A DNA stretch of 64,000 nucleotides from contig NZ_JBKOFW010000003.1 in the NCBI RefSeq assembly GCF_046764005.1, positions 62,001 through 126,000 of the forward strand, written 5' to 3'. Position 1 is the stretch's first letter. Each line of letters starts with the position of its first letter. Source of the DNA: Oryzobacter faecalis (GTDB lineage: Bacteria > Actinomycetota > Actinomycetes > Actinomycetales > Dermatophilaceae). The translations under genes and the position numbers were made by a program. Of this stretch, positions 23,434 to 32,198 are shown piece after piece. The notes under the pieces are model-generated. The model searched no databases and was not told where the DNA came from. It saw nothing but the letters and a program-made list of their open reading frames with translations.

Positions 23434-24981
23434 GTGCGCATCGGAGTGCCCAGGGAGTCGCTGCCGGGTGAGACCCGCGTGGCCGCGACCCCGAAGACCG
23501 TCGAGCAGCTGCGCGCCCTCGGCTACGCGGTGTTCGTGGAGTCCGGAGCCGGGGCAAAGGCCTCCTTCGACGACACGGCCTACGCGCGCGCCGGCGCCGA
23601 CGTCATCGACGAGGCCGTCTGGAACGCCGACGTCCTGCTGAAGGTCAACGCGCCCGGCGGGGCCGAGCTGGCGCTGCTGCGACCGGGCCAGGTCGTCGTC
23701 TCGCTCATCGGGCCGGCGCTGAACCCGGACCTCGTCGAGGCGCTCGCGGCGCGCGGGGTCACGGCGCTCGCCATGGACGCCGTCCCGCGGATCAGCCGCG
23801 CCCAGTCCCTGGACGTGCTGTCGTCGATGGCGAACATCGGCGGCTACCGCGCGGTCGTGGAGGCCGCGCACGAGTTCGGCTCGTTCTTCACCGGCCAGGT
23901 CACCGCGGCCGGGAAGGTCCCCCCGGCCAAGGTGCTCGTCGTCGGGGCCGGCGTCGCGGGCCTGGCCGCGATCGGCACCGCGCGCTCGCTCGGCGCGATC
24001 GTGCGGGCCTTCGACGCCCGCGCGGAGGTGGCCGAGCAGGTGGAGTCGATGGGCGCGGACTTCCTGCGCATCGACATCGAGGACACCGGCCCCTCGGCCG
24101 ACGGGTACGCCAGGGAGACCAGCGCCGACTTCGACGCCAAGGCCGCCGCGCTGTACGCCGAGCAGGCGGCCGACGTCGACATCGTCATCACCACGGCCCT
24201 CATCCCGGGCCGTCCCGCGCCGCGCCTGTTCACCGAGTCGATGGTGGCGTCGATGAAGCCCGGCTCGGTCGTGGTCGACATGGCCGCAGCCAACGGCGGC
24301 AACGTCGCCGGCACCGTGGCCGGGCAGAAGGTCGTGACCGCGAACGGGGTGACGATCCTGGGATACACCGACCTCCCGGGGCGGCTGCCCACCCAGGCGA
24401 GCCAGATGTTCGGCACGAACCTGGTGAACCTGCTCAAGCTCCTCACCCCCGGCAAGGACGGCGAGCTCGTCCTCGACCTCGACGACGTCGTCCAGCGCGG
24501 GATGACGGTCGTGCGCGACGGCGAGGTGCTCTGGCCGCCGCCGCCGGTGCAGGTGTCCGCCGCACCCGCGGCCGGGACGGCCGTGGAGCCCGCCCCACCC
24601 CCGGAGCCGAGGCAGCCGTGGCTGACCCCGCAGCGCCGGCTCGGCCTCGCGGTCGCGGGCGCCGCGGTCTTCCTCCTCGTCGCGGCGTTCGCGCCGGCGC
24701 CCTTCCTCGGGCACTTCATGGTGTTCATGCTCTCGGTCGTCGTCGGGTTCTACGTCATCGGCAACGTCCACCACGCTTTGCACACCCCGCTGATGTCGGT
24801 GACCAACGCGATCAGCGGGATCATCGTCGTCGGGGCGCTGCTGCAGGTCGGGCACGACTCGCTCGCGGTGTCGGCGCTGGCGTTCGTGGCGATCCTCGTC
24901 GCGAGCGTCAACGTGTTCGGCGGGTTCCGGGTCACCGCGCGGATGCTGCAGATGTTCCGCCGCGAGGGGGCCACCCGATGA
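23434..24981 (+). CDS. pntA: NAD(P) transhydrogenase subunit alpha
   Basis: 515 aa, the E. coli-type long alpha subunit. Residues 1 to about 370 are the NAD(H)-binding domain I (MRIGVPRES, ANIGGYRAVVEAA, the KVLVVGAGVAGLAAIGTA dinucleotide fold). A proline-rich linker leads to four transmembrane helices (from about 398). With PntB it uses the proton gradient to pass hydride from NADH to NADP+. The GTG start follows GAGAGGA. The stop overlaps the pntB ATG as ATGA. The NADPH supply may support the many reductive enzymes of the window, which is inference. Confidence 0.95.
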   Translation: MRIGVPRESLPGETRVAATPKTVEQLRALGYAVFVESGAGAKASFDDTAYARAGADVIDEAVWNADVLLKVNAPGGAELALLRPGQVVVSLIGPALNPDLVEALAARGVTALAMDAVPRISRAQSLDVLSSMANIGGYRAVVEAAHEFGSFFTGQVTAAGKVPPAKVLVVGAGVAGLAAIGTARSLGAIVRAFDARAEVAEQVESMGADFLRIDIEDTGPSADGYARETSADFDAKAAALYAEQAADVDIVITTALIPGRPAPRLFTESMVASMKPGSVVVDMAAANGGNVAGTVAGQKVVTANGVTILGYTDLPGRLPTQASQMFGTNLVNLLKLLTPGKDGELVLDLDDVVQRGMTVVRDGEVLWPPPPVQVSAAPAAGTAVEPAPPPEPRQPWLTPQRRLGLAVAGAAVFLLVAAFAPAPFLGHFMVFMLSVVVGFYVIGNVHHALHTPLMSVTNAISGIIVVGALLQVGHDSLAVSALAFVAILVASVNVFGGFRVTARMLQMFRREGATR

Positions 24982-26411
24982 CGCTCTCCCTCACCCTGGT
25001 CCAGGGCGCCTACATCGTCGCGGGGCTGCTGTTCATCCTCGCCCTCGCCGGGCTGTCGCGGCACGAGACCGCACGCAACGGCAACCGCTTCGGCATCGCC
25101 GGGATGGCGATCGCGCTCGTGGTCACCGTCCTGGCCGCGACCGGCGGGGTCGACGCCGGCGCCGGCGGGGTCGACCGCGAGGGCTCGGGCTGGGCCGGGC
25201 TCGCTCTGGTCGTGGTCGCGATGGCGATCGGCGCGGTCATCGGCCTGGACCGGGCCAAGAAGGTCGAGATGACCGGCATGCCCGAGCTCATCGCGATGCT
25301 GCACTCCTTCGTCGGGCTCGCCGCGGTCCTCGTCGGGTGGAACTCCTCCTACGAGACCACCGCGTACCCGGCGATCCACGACGTCGAGGTCATGGTCGGC
25401 GTCTTCATCGGCGCGGTCACGTTCACCGGCTCGATCGTGGCGTTCCTGAAGCTGTCGGCGCGGATCAGGTCCGCCCCGCTCATGCTGCCCGGGCGCAACT
25501 GGCTCAACCTCGGCGCGATCGTCGCGTTCGTCGTCCTCACCGTCGTCTACGTCCTGCTCCCTGCGGACGCGGTCGCGGTGCGCGCCACCGTCCTGGGCGT
25601 GGTCACCCTCGTCGCCCTCGCACTGGGGTGGCACCTCGTGGCCTCGATCGGCGGCGGCGACATGCCCGTCGTGGTGTCGATGCTCAACAGCTACTCCGGC
25701 TGGGCGGCCGCCGCCGCGGGCTTCCTCCTCGGCAACGACCTGCTCATCATCACCGGCGCCCTCGTCGGCTCCTCCGGTGCCTACCTGTCCTACATCATGT
25801 GCCGCGCGATGAACCGCTCGTTCCTCTCGGTCATCGCCGGCGGCTTCGGGGTCGAGGGCGGCACGGTGTCGGCCGACGTCGACTACGGCGAGCACCGCGA
25901 GGTCACCGCCGAGGGCGCGGCCGAGCTCCTCACCAGCGCCCGCTCGGTCCTCATCACCCCCGGGTACGGGATGGCCGTGGCGCAGGCGCAGTACCCCGTC
26001 GCCGACCTCACCGCGAAGCTGCGTGAACGCGGCGTCGACGTCAGGTTCGGGATCCACCCCGTCGCCGGGCGCCTGCCCGGGCACATGAACGTCCTGCTCG
26101 CCGAGGCCCACGTCCCCTACGACATCGTCCTGGAGATGGACGAGGTCAACGACGACCTCGCCGACACCGACGTCGTCCTCGTCATCGGCGCCAACGACAC
26201 CGTCAACCCCGCCGCCGCGGAGGATCCCACCTCCCCGATCGCCGGGATGCCCGTCCTGCGGGTGTGGGAAGCCGCCCACGTCATCGTGTTCAAACGCTCC
26301 ATGGCCACCGGCTACGCCGGGGTGCAGAACCCCCTGTTCTTCCGCGAGAACACCCAGATGCTCTTCGGCGACGCCAAGGACCGCGTCGAGGACATCATCC
26401 GCGCCCTCTGA
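24978..26411 (+). CDS. pntB: NAD(P) transhydrogenase subunit beta
   Basis: 477 aa. N-terminal transmembrane domain II (about 1-270) with HSFVGLAAVLVGW and GGGDMPVVVSMLNSYSGWA, then the NADP(H)-binding domain III (about 290-477) with PGYGMAVAQAQYPVADL, GIHPVAGRLPGHMNVLLAEA, GANDTVNPAA and KRSMATGYAGVQNPLF. Translation is coupled to pntA by an ATGA overlap. A hairpin 18 bp after the stop probably ends the transcript. Confidence 0.95.
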   Translation: MTLSLTLVQGAYIVAGLLFILALAGLSRHETARNGNRFGIAGMAIALVVTVLAATGGVDAGAGGVDREGSGWAGLALVVVAMAIGAVIGLDRAKKVEMTGMPELIAMLHSFVGLAAVLVGWNSSYETTAYPAIHDVEVMVGVFIGAVTFTGSIVAFLKLSARIRSAPLMLPGRNWLNLGAIVAFVVLTVVYVLLPADAVAVRATVLGVVTLVALALGWHLVASIGGGDMPVVVSMLNSYSGWAAAAAGFLLGNDLLIITGALVGSSGAYLSYIMCRAMNRSFLSVIAGGFGVEGGTVSADVDYGEHREVTAEGAAELLTSARSVLITPGYGMAVAQAQYPVADLTAKLRERGVDVRFGIHPVAGRLPGHMNVLLAEAHVPYDIVLEMDEVNDDLADTDVVLVIGANDTVNPAAAEDPTSPIAGMPVLRVWEAAHVIVFKRSMATGYAGVQNPLFFRENTQMLFGDAKDRVEDIIRAL

Positions 26412-26428
26412 CCCACCCCCGCCCGCCT

Positions 26429-26470
26429 CGTGTGCCCAGCTGGCCGCCCCGGCAGCCAGCTGGGCACACG
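26429..26470. terminator. Long intergenic inverted repeat (family B)
   Basis: Perfect 16-nt arms CGTGTGCCCAGCTGGC (26429-26444; 26455-26470) around a 10-nt loop, directly after pntB. The outer CGTGTGCCC/GGGCACACG is shared with 50780-50821. It is a terminator-like stem without a T-tract. Confidence 0.55.
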
Positions 26471-26521
26471 ACTCGAGGATGGAGCGGGCGGACGCGGGGG
26501 AGGGCGGCGTCGGGGCGCCGG

Positions 26522-26527
26522 TAGGCT
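26522..26527 (+). promoter_or_regulatory. -10 element TAGGCT of purM, probably leaderless
   Basis: TAGGCT lies 7 nt before the GTG of purM, and no Shine-Dalgarno sequence is present. This fits a leaderless transcript. Confidence 0.5.
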
Positions 26528-26534
26528 GCCCGGC

Positions 26535-27662
26535 GTGAGCGAGCCGACCCCGACCTCCATCACCTACGCCGAGGCCGGCGTCGACGTCGAGGCCGGTGAC
26601 AAGGCCGTCGAGCTGATGAAGGCGAGCGTCCGGCGCGCGACGCGACCGGAGGTGCTCGGCGGGCTCGGGGGCTTCGCGGGGATGTTCGACGCCTCAGCCA
26701 TCGCCCGGATGGCGCGCCCCGTCCTCGCGACGAGCACCGACGGCGTCGGCACGAAGGTCGCCATCGCCCAGGCCCTCGACCGGCACGAGACCATCGGGTT
26801 CGACCTCGTCGGGATGGTCGTCGACGACATCGTCGTCTGCGGCGCCGAGCCGCTCTTCATGACCGACTACATCGCCACGGGCACGGTGGTCCCCGAGCGG
26901 ATCGCCGCGATCGTGTCCGGGATCGCGCGCGCCTGCGAGCAGGCGCGGGTCGCCCTCGTCGGAGGCGAGACCGCAGAGCACCCCGGGCTCCTCGACCCCG
27001 ACGAGTACGACGTCGCAGGCGCGGCCACCGGGGTCGTCGAGTACGCCGACGTCCTCGGTCCGCAGCGGGTCGTCCCGGGCGACGTCGTCCTCGGCCTCGC
27101 GAGCAGTGGTCTGCACTCCAACGGGTACTCGCTCGTGCGCCGCGTCGTCGCCCACGCCGGCTGGGAGCTCGACCGCCACGTCGACGAGTTCGGGCGCACC
27201 CTGGGTGAGGAGCTGCTCGAGCCCACCCGCGTCTACGCCGCCGACCTGCTCGACCTCGTCCGCCTCGAGGGCGTCGACGTCCACTCCCTCTCGCACGTCA
27301 CCGGTGGCGGGCTCGCCGCCAACCTGGCCCGCGTCCTCCCCCGGCACGTGCACGCCCGGCTCGACCGCGCGACGTGGACCCCGCCGGCCGTCTTCTCCAC
27401 GGTCCAGGCCCTCGGCGGCGTCCCCCGAGCCGACCTCGAGCGCACCCTCAACCAGGGCGTCGGCTTCGTCGCGGTCCTGCCCCCCACCGGGGTCGGCGCC
27501 GCAGTCGCCCACCTCGAGGCCCGCGGCATCCGCACGTGGGTCATCGGCGAGGTCCACGAGGCCGCCACGGCACCGGTCGAGGACGGCGTCGAGGTCGTCC
27601 GGGGCGCCAAGGGTGTCGAGGGCGGAGCCGTCCAGGTCGTCGGAGAGCACCCGACGGCCTGA
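26535..27662 (+). CDS. purM: Phosphoribosylformylglycinamidine cyclo-ligase (AIR synthetase)
   Basis: 375 aa. ATP-dependent ring closure of FGAM to AIR, step 5 of purine synthesis. Landmarks are TYAEAGVDVEAGDKAVELMK, LATSTDGVGTKVAIA, DLVGMVVDDIVVCGAEPLF, GGETAEHPG and LSHVTGGGLAANLAR. The start is GTG, leaderless. In streptomycetes purM is followed by DUF3073 and a valine dehydrogenase; here those two lie 4 kb further on, past a block of unrelated genes. purF is not next to it upstream (pntB is). Confidence 0.95.
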   Translation: MSEPTPTSITYAEAGVDVEAGDKAVELMKASVRRATRPEVLGGLGGFAGMFDASAIARMARPVLATSTDGVGTKVAIAQALDRHETIGFDLVGMVVDDIVVCGAEPLFMTDYIATGTVVPERIAAIVSGIARACEQARVALVGGETAEHPGLLDPDEYDVAGAATGVVEYADVLGPQRVVPGDVVLGLASSGLHSNGYSLVRRVVAHAGWELDRHVDEFGRTLGEELLEPTRVYAADLLDLVRLEGVDVHSLSHVTGGGLAANLARVLPRHVHARLDRATWTPPAVFSTVQALGGVPRADLERTLNQGVGFVAVLPPTGVGAAVAHLEARGIRTWVIGEVHEAATAPVEDGVEVVRGAKGVEGGAVQVVGEHPTA

Positions 27663-27665
27663 CCC

Positions 27666-28817
27666 CTAGCCCCAGATCGACGTGGCCCACTCGGGGTGGT
27701 CGATGAACGGGTTGCGGTTGCCCTGCCACGCCGCGTGGATGCGGTCGTTGCGCCGCATCTCGAAACCGTCCACGGGGTCCTCGGTGTTCCACTGCAGGAG
27801 GACGGACAGCTTGCCGTGGAAGGCCGTCGAGCCGTTGACCGTGTTGTTCAGCTCGAGGTCGGCGAAGCCGTCGTCGCCGTTGTAGCGGACGGCCATGTAG
27901 AAGAGCATCCGGGCGACGTCACCCTTGACGGCGTCGCGCGGCTCGAAGGAGTCGCTGTCGGTCCAGCAGTCGGAGCACTGGCTGACGGCACTGCCGCCGA
28001 GGTCGAAGTCCTTGTTGCCGCGGGTCGAGTTGACCGTGACGTCCTCGGGGCGCAGGTGGTGCACGTCGGTGCCGGGACCTGCCACGGTGCCGAAGCCGCC
28101 GTGCGACTGGGCCCACGTGTGCTCACGGTTCCAGTCGTCCGGGTCCCCGCCGTTCAACGTCTTCGACAGGGAGAGACCGGAGTACAGCGTGCGCACGTTG
28201 GCCGAGTTGTTCGGGTCCTGGTCGGTGTCCTTGAGCGCCTCCCACACCTGGTCGTACGTCAGGCGGGTGTTGCCGTCGATGATGTCGTGGAGCGAGGTCT
28301 TGAGGGCGCTGCCCGTCCTGCCCACGGCCGGCGCGTAGTAGGTGCTGTCCCACGGGCTGGTCCCGCCGGGCGGTGGTTGGGTGCCGCCGGCGAACGCGAA
28401 GGCCGACGTGCCCGTCATCCCGGGGTGGGAGAAGTACGCGGCCAGCGTGCCGGTGACGTCGATCTGCCTGCCCTTGAGGGTCGGGTTGGTCCTGAGCCCC
28501 CACTGCGCGCGGAACGCCGAGGGGATCTGGACGTAGAGCATCTGCGAGGTGTTCGTCGTCGACGCGGTGTCGGCGATGGCGAGGGCGTAGTCGTTCGGGT
28601 AGCCCGACGTCACGACGGTGTTCGTCGCCGTCGGCTGGCCCACGACGTAGCCGCGGACGGTCTGGGTCGAGCCGTCCTGCTGGCCGATGGCCTGGGCCAC
28701 CGTGAGGGGGGCCGCGGCCTGCGACGGGGTGGCGGCCAGGCCGAGGACGGAGATCAGGGCGAGGGTGAGGGCGACGCCCAGGGTGCGGGTGCGGTTCCTC
28801 CGGTGGTGTCCGGTCAT
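27666..28817 (-). CDS. Secreted endonuclease I family nuclease
   Basis: 383 aa. Signal peptide (RTLGVALTLALISVLGLAA, cleavage near SQAAA). Residues about 40-130 form an OB-fold-like domain (VRGYVVGQPTATNTVV, GRQIDVTGTLAAYF). Then comes the EndA/Bsn catalytic domain with the WNREHTWAQSHGGFG metal-His motif, DVHHLRPEDVTVNSTRGNKDF and QWNTEDPVDGFEMRRND. It would degrade extracellular DNA/RNA. Its stop is 3 bp from that of the convergent purM. Confidence 0.88.
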   Translation of the reverse strand: MTGHHRRNRTRTLGVALTLALISVLGLAATPSQAAAPLTVAQAIGQQDGSTQTVRGYVVGQPTATNTVVTSGYPNDYALAIADTASTTNTSQMLYVQIPSAFRAQWGLRTNPTLKGRQIDVTGTLAAYFSHPGMTGTSAFAFAGGTQPPPGGTSPWDSTYYAPAVGRTGSALKTSLHDIIDGNTRLTYDQVWEALKDTDQDPNNSANVRTLYSGLSLSKTLNGGDPDDWNREHTWAQSHGGFGTVAGPGTDVHHLRPEDVTVNSTRGNKDFDLGGSAVSQCSDCWTDSDSFEPRDAVKGDVARMLFYMAVRYNGDDGFADLELNNTVNGSTAFHGKLSVLLQWNTEDPVDGFEMRRNDRIHAAWQGNRNPFIDHPEWATSIWG

Positions 28818-28897
28818 GGCCGGTGAGCCTGCCGCACAATCCAGCCCGGCGCGCGTCGAGCGGATGACGCGCGCCGGGTGTCCATCGAGCCGTCACC

Positions 28898-29064
28898 TCA
28901 GCGCTGGACGAACACCGCCACGGTCCGAGCCGGGACGGTGAACGTGCCGGCCCGACGGTGTCGTCGATGCGCATGACGATGAGGCCCGGCGTCCGGGCCG
29001 GGCCAGCGCCCGGGAAGGAGGCCTTCTGCTGCACGAGGCCTGGTGTGCGTGACCTCGCGGGCGC
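28898..29064 (-). pseudogene. Decayed 3' fragment of a pullulanase-type glucosidase gene
   Basis: Read on the minus strand, one frame gives VQQKASFPGAG and RTPGLIVMRIDDTVG. After a frame change directly behind TVG comes AGTFTVPARTVAVFVQR and a stop. Both pieces match the C-terminal end of secreted pullulanase-type alpha-1,6-glucosidases as I recall them, where about 50 residues normally separate them. So an internal out-of-frame deletion is likely, and the remaining several kb of the gene are gone. The parent family is inferred from short motifs. Confidence 0.55.
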
Positions 29065-29124
29065 CGGGGAGATGAGTACGGGGGCCCATGACGGCGGTCG
29101 CGCCACGGCGTCATCCTCGAGGGC

Positions 29125-29550
29125 GTGTCGACCGCCGTGCCCGTCCCTCCCCCTCACCCGCGTGGCGCAGGGGCCACGCCGGTGCCCGGGACACGACGCG
29201 ACGTGGTCGAGGCCCGGCGCTGGGCCACGGCCCGGCGCTGGGCCGTGGGGGTGCTCACGCTGGCGAGCGTGGCACTCGCGGGATGGCTCGCGCTCGTCCT
29301 CGTCGCGGCATCGCTGGTGGTCCGGGCGGTCGAGGTCGTCCGGCCCGGTTCGCCACCCGGTGGCGTCGACGGTGTCGGGATCGCCGCCGATGTGCTCCCG
29401 GGCGTGTTCCTCGGTTGGTGCACCGGCCTCGCCGCGACGGCGACCCTCGCGCGTGGTGACGCCCTCGGTGCGCGGGCGAACGGGGTGACGGGGGCCCTGC
29501 TCGGGGTCGTCGCCGGGGCGCTCGTCCTCCGCCTCACCGGCGTCCTCTGA
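29125..29550 (+). CDS. Predicted membrane protein, function unknown
   Basis: 141 aa from a GTG start. Hydrophobic helices lie at about 40-66 (AVGVLTLASVALAGWLALVL), 87-106 (IAADVLPGVFLGWCTGLAA) and 120-138 (VTGALLGVVAGALVLRL). I recognise no family. It lies between the pullulanase remnant and the convergent cysteine hydrolase gene, whose stop is only 7 bp away. Codon use fits its neighbours. Confidence 0.5.
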   Translation: MSTAVPVPPPHPRGAGATPVPGTRRDVVEARRWATARRWAVGVLTLASVALAGWLALVLVAASLVVRAVEVVRPGSPPGGVDGVGIAADVLPGVFLGWCTGLAATATLARGDALGARANGVTGALLGVVAGALVLRLTGVL

Positions 29551-29557
29551 CTCCGGG

Positions 29558-30112
29558 TCAGACGACGGCGACCTGCGGTCCGTAGAGGGCCATCGCGCCG
29601 AGCGCGCGCTCGTGGTTCTCGGTGGTCGAGCCCGCGCACCCGGCGGCGTACACGCGCAGGGTCGCGCCCGCATCGGCGGCGGGCAGCACGGTCGAGAGCA
29701 CGCAGCAGTCGGTGGACACCCCGGTGACGGTGAGGTGCGCGTCGTCGCCGACGACCTCGCGCAGCCCCGGCCACTTGCCGAAGGTCCCCATCGTCACGAC
29801 GTGCACCGCGACGTTGGCGAGCTCGGGGACGACGGCGTAGAGCGGGTCCTCGTCGGGGACGAGGGCGAACGGCCACGCGTCGTAGTACGGCCCCCACGAC
29901 CCGCCGAGCGAGGGGTCTGCCACGAACCGCGTGACGACGGTGCGCTCGGGGCCGTATGCCTCGGCGAGGGCGGCGATGCGCGGCGCGACCTCCGTCCACA
30001 TCGGCGAGCCCCAGGCCGAGGTCGTCGGGTCGGCGAAGATCGCCTGCGGGTCGACGACGACGAGCCAGCCGCCGTCGACGACCTCGGGCACGGGGGTGGC
30101 GGGTGCGGTCAC
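29558..30112 (-). CDS. Isochorismatase-family cysteine hydrolase
   Basis: 184 aa. The triad is Asp (LVVVDPQAIFAD), Lys (GTFGKWPGL) and Cys (GVSTDCCVLSTVL). Members hydrolyse amides, N-carbamoyl compounds, or nicotinamide. The GTG start overlaps the permease stop as GTGA, so it is coupled to an NCS1 transporter. That pairing suggests the imported nucleobase or hydantoin-like compound yields its substrate, which is inference. Confidence 0.8.
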   Translation of the reverse strand: MTAPATPVPEVVDGGWLVVVDPQAIFADPTTSAWGSPMWTEVAPRIAALAEAYGPERTVVTRFVADPSLGGSWGPYYDAWPFALVPDEDPLYAVVPELANVAVHVVTMGTFGKWPGLREVVGDDAHLTVTGVSTDCCVLSTVLPAADAGATLRVYAAGCAGSTTENHERALGAMALYGPQVAVV

Positions 30113-31647
30113 CGGGCCCGCTCGGCCGCGGGCGCCGCCGCGCGGGCCTCGGACTCCTGGCGGGCGACCGCGCGACGGCGGGCGACGTAGGTGACGGCGA
30201 ACCCGATGACGAGGGCGAGCAGGACGCCGATGTTCGAGTAGGGCCAGGCGCCGTCCCAGTAGGGCCCGGCGGGGTCGTCGACGTAGGTGCCGAGGCCGAG
30301 CGGCTCGAGGAGGTAGCCCTGCCAGTTGTTCCAGGCGGCGTCCGCGGCGAAGTTGTTGACGACCAGGCCCCAGCCGACGAGGGAGGCCACGACCATCGTC
30401 GCGATCGAGGTCCAGTCCCAGGCGCCGTACCGGCCCCGCACGTCGAACAGCGCGTCGGCCCCGTCCCGGCCCCAGTCGTAGTCCTTGCGGCGCAGCGCGA
30501 GGTCGGCGATGAAGATGCCGGCCCACGCGGCGAGCGGAACCCCGAGGGTGATGAGGAAGCTCTGGAACGGGCCGAGGAAGTCCTCGGCGACGAAGACGAC
30601 GAAGAACGTGCCGAGGGTGAGGATGACGCCGTCGATGAGCGCGGCGGCCGGCCGCGGGATCCGCACACCGAGCGAGAGCAGGGTCAGGCCGGACGAGTAG
30701 ATGCCGAGGACCGCCCCGGAGACGAGGGAGAGGATCACCGCGACGAGGAAGGGCACGAGGAACCACGTGGGCAGGACCGAGGCGAGGGTGCCGATGGGGT
30801 CGGCGGGGATGCCCTCGAGGATCGCCGGGTCGGACGCCGCGAGGAACAGCCCGAAGGTGACGAGCAGGACCGGGGCGATCGCGCCGCCGAAGGTGTTCCA
30901 GAAGACGATGGCCGCACCGGGCGACGACCGGTGCTGGTAGCGCGACCAGTCGGCGGCGATGTTGATCCAGCCCAGACCGAAGCCCGTCATCAGCATGACG
31001 AAGGCGCCGATGACGGACTGGAAGGAGCCCGACGGCACGGCGGCGACCGCGGACCAGTCGATCTCCCCCGCCGCGACGACGACGAACACGACCGTGACGA
31101 CGCCGGTGACCCACGTGAGCACCGACTGCATTCGCATGATGACGTGGTAGCCCGCGACCGAGGCGCTGACGATGAGCAGCGCGACGACGACGGCCGCCGC
31201 GACCTTCGTGCCGGTGCCCCCGCCCCAGCCGAGCCGCTCGAAGATCGTCGCCGTGGCGAGGACCGCGAGGATGGCGAGGAAGGTCTCCCAGCCGATGGAG
31301 ACGAGCCAGGACAGGACGCCGGGGACCTTCTGCCCGGTCACGCCGAACGAGGCCCGCGACAGGATCATCGTCGGGGCCGAGCCCCGCTTGCCCGCGATGG
31401 CCACGAGCCCGCAGAGGAGGAAGGAGACGACGATCCCGAGCACCGTGACGAGGACGCCCTGCCAGACCGAGATGCCGAAGCCGAGGACGAACGCCGCGTA
31501 CGAGATGCCGAAGACGGACACGTTGGCCGCGAACCACGGCCAGAACAGGTCACGGGGGCGGGCGGTGCGCTCGGCCTCGTCGATGATCTCGATGCCGGTG
31601 GTCTCGACCCCGAGCCGCTGCGTCGCGGCAACCGTCGTCTCACTCAT
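30109..31647 (-). CDS. NCS1 family purine/cytosine permease
   Basis: 512 aa, about 12 transmembrane helices. It begins with GVETTGIEIIDEAERTARPRDLFWPWFAANVS, a nucleobase:cation symporter-1 opening, and includes KRGSAPTMILSRASFGVTG, GFGLGWINIAADWSRY and GVPLAAWAGIFIADLALRR. It imports a purine, cytosine, allantoin or hydantoin; the ligand cannot be told. It is in one transcript with the cysteine hydrolase. Confidence 0.88.
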   Translation of the reverse strand: MSETTVAATQRLGVETTGIEIIDEAERTARPRDLFWPWFAANVSVFGISYAAFVLGFGISVWQGVLVTVLGIVVSFLLCGLVAIAGKRGSAPTMILSRASFGVTGQKVPGVLSWLVSIGWETFLAILAVLATATIFERLGWGGGTGTKVAAAVVVALLIVSASVAGYHVIMRMQSVLTWVTGVVTVVFVVVAAGEIDWSAVAAVPSGSFQSVIGAFVMLMTGFGLGWINIAADWSRYQHRSSPGAAIVFWNTFGGAIAPVLLVTFGLFLAASDPAILEGIPADPIGTLASVLPTWFLVPFLVAVILSLVSGAVLGIYSSGLTLLSLGVRIPRPAAALIDGVILTLGTFFVVFVAEDFLGPFQSFLITLGVPLAAWAGIFIADLALRRKDYDWGRDGADALFDVRGRYGAWDWTSIATMVVASLVGWGLVVNNFAADAAWNNWQGYLLEPLGLGTYVDDPAGPYWDGAWPYSNIGVLLALVIGFAVTYVARRRAVARQESEARAAAPAAERAR

Positions 31648-31742
31648 GGGGCGAGCATAGGACCGCCCGGGGACCGCGTGAGGGCGGCCCACCTGTGGGA
31701 ATGCGCGACCGGGGGCCGGTCAGGGAACTGGCACCCCGTGAG

Positions 31743-31761
31743 CCCGCGCCGTCGGCGCGGG
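31743..31761. terminator. GC-rich hairpin after DUF3073
   Basis: CCCGCGCC-GTC-GGCGCGGG is a perfect 8-bp stem with a 3-nt loop. It lies 28 bp past the DUF3073 stop (minus strand) and before the permease gene. It is probably the DUF3073 terminator. Confidence 0.5.
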
Positions 31762-31789
31762 TCGCACGAGGTGACGGGTCAGGTCGGCG

Positions 31790-31984
31790 TCAACGCCGAC
31801 CCGAGGACCACTGACCGTAGTCGTCCTCGTCCTCCAGGTCGCGGTCCTCGCTGGTCGCGCGGCCACCGCCCTGGCTGGTTCCGTGTAGTTCTCGCTCAAG
31901 CGCGGAGAGGTCGGTGTCCGGGCTGTAGTACTTCAGCTCGCGAGCGACCTTCGTCTGCTTGGCCTTGGCTCGGCCGCGCCCCAT
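31790..31984 (-). CDS. DUF3073 family protein
   Basis: 64 aa. MGRGRAKAKQTKVARELKYY and DLSALERELHG are the hallmark of DUF3073, a small basic-then-acidic protein found only in actinobacteria and usually next to purM. Its function is unknown. The gap of 214 bp to the upstream dehydrogenase gene should hold its promoter; I see only a weak TACCGT-like -10 there. Confidence 0.9.
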   Translation of the reverse strand: MGRGRAKAKQTKVARELKYYSPDTDLSALERELHGTSQGGGRATSEDRDLEDEDDYGQWSSGRR

Positions 31985-32198
31985 GGCGTGACCCCCTCGT
32001 GCGTCTGCCGGGGCGGCATCGCGAGTCGGACGGCCCCGTTTCTGGGGTCATCCCACGTCGCGGAGCGGTCCCGGGAATCGTGTGTGTGTCGTGGCGCCAA
32101 CGGTACATGACAGCGGGCGGTCCGGCGACGCCGTCCCGGACAACGGCGCACCGGCGCGCCGTGTTCCCGGCCACGCCCGGCCGGAGGAGGCCGGGGGC

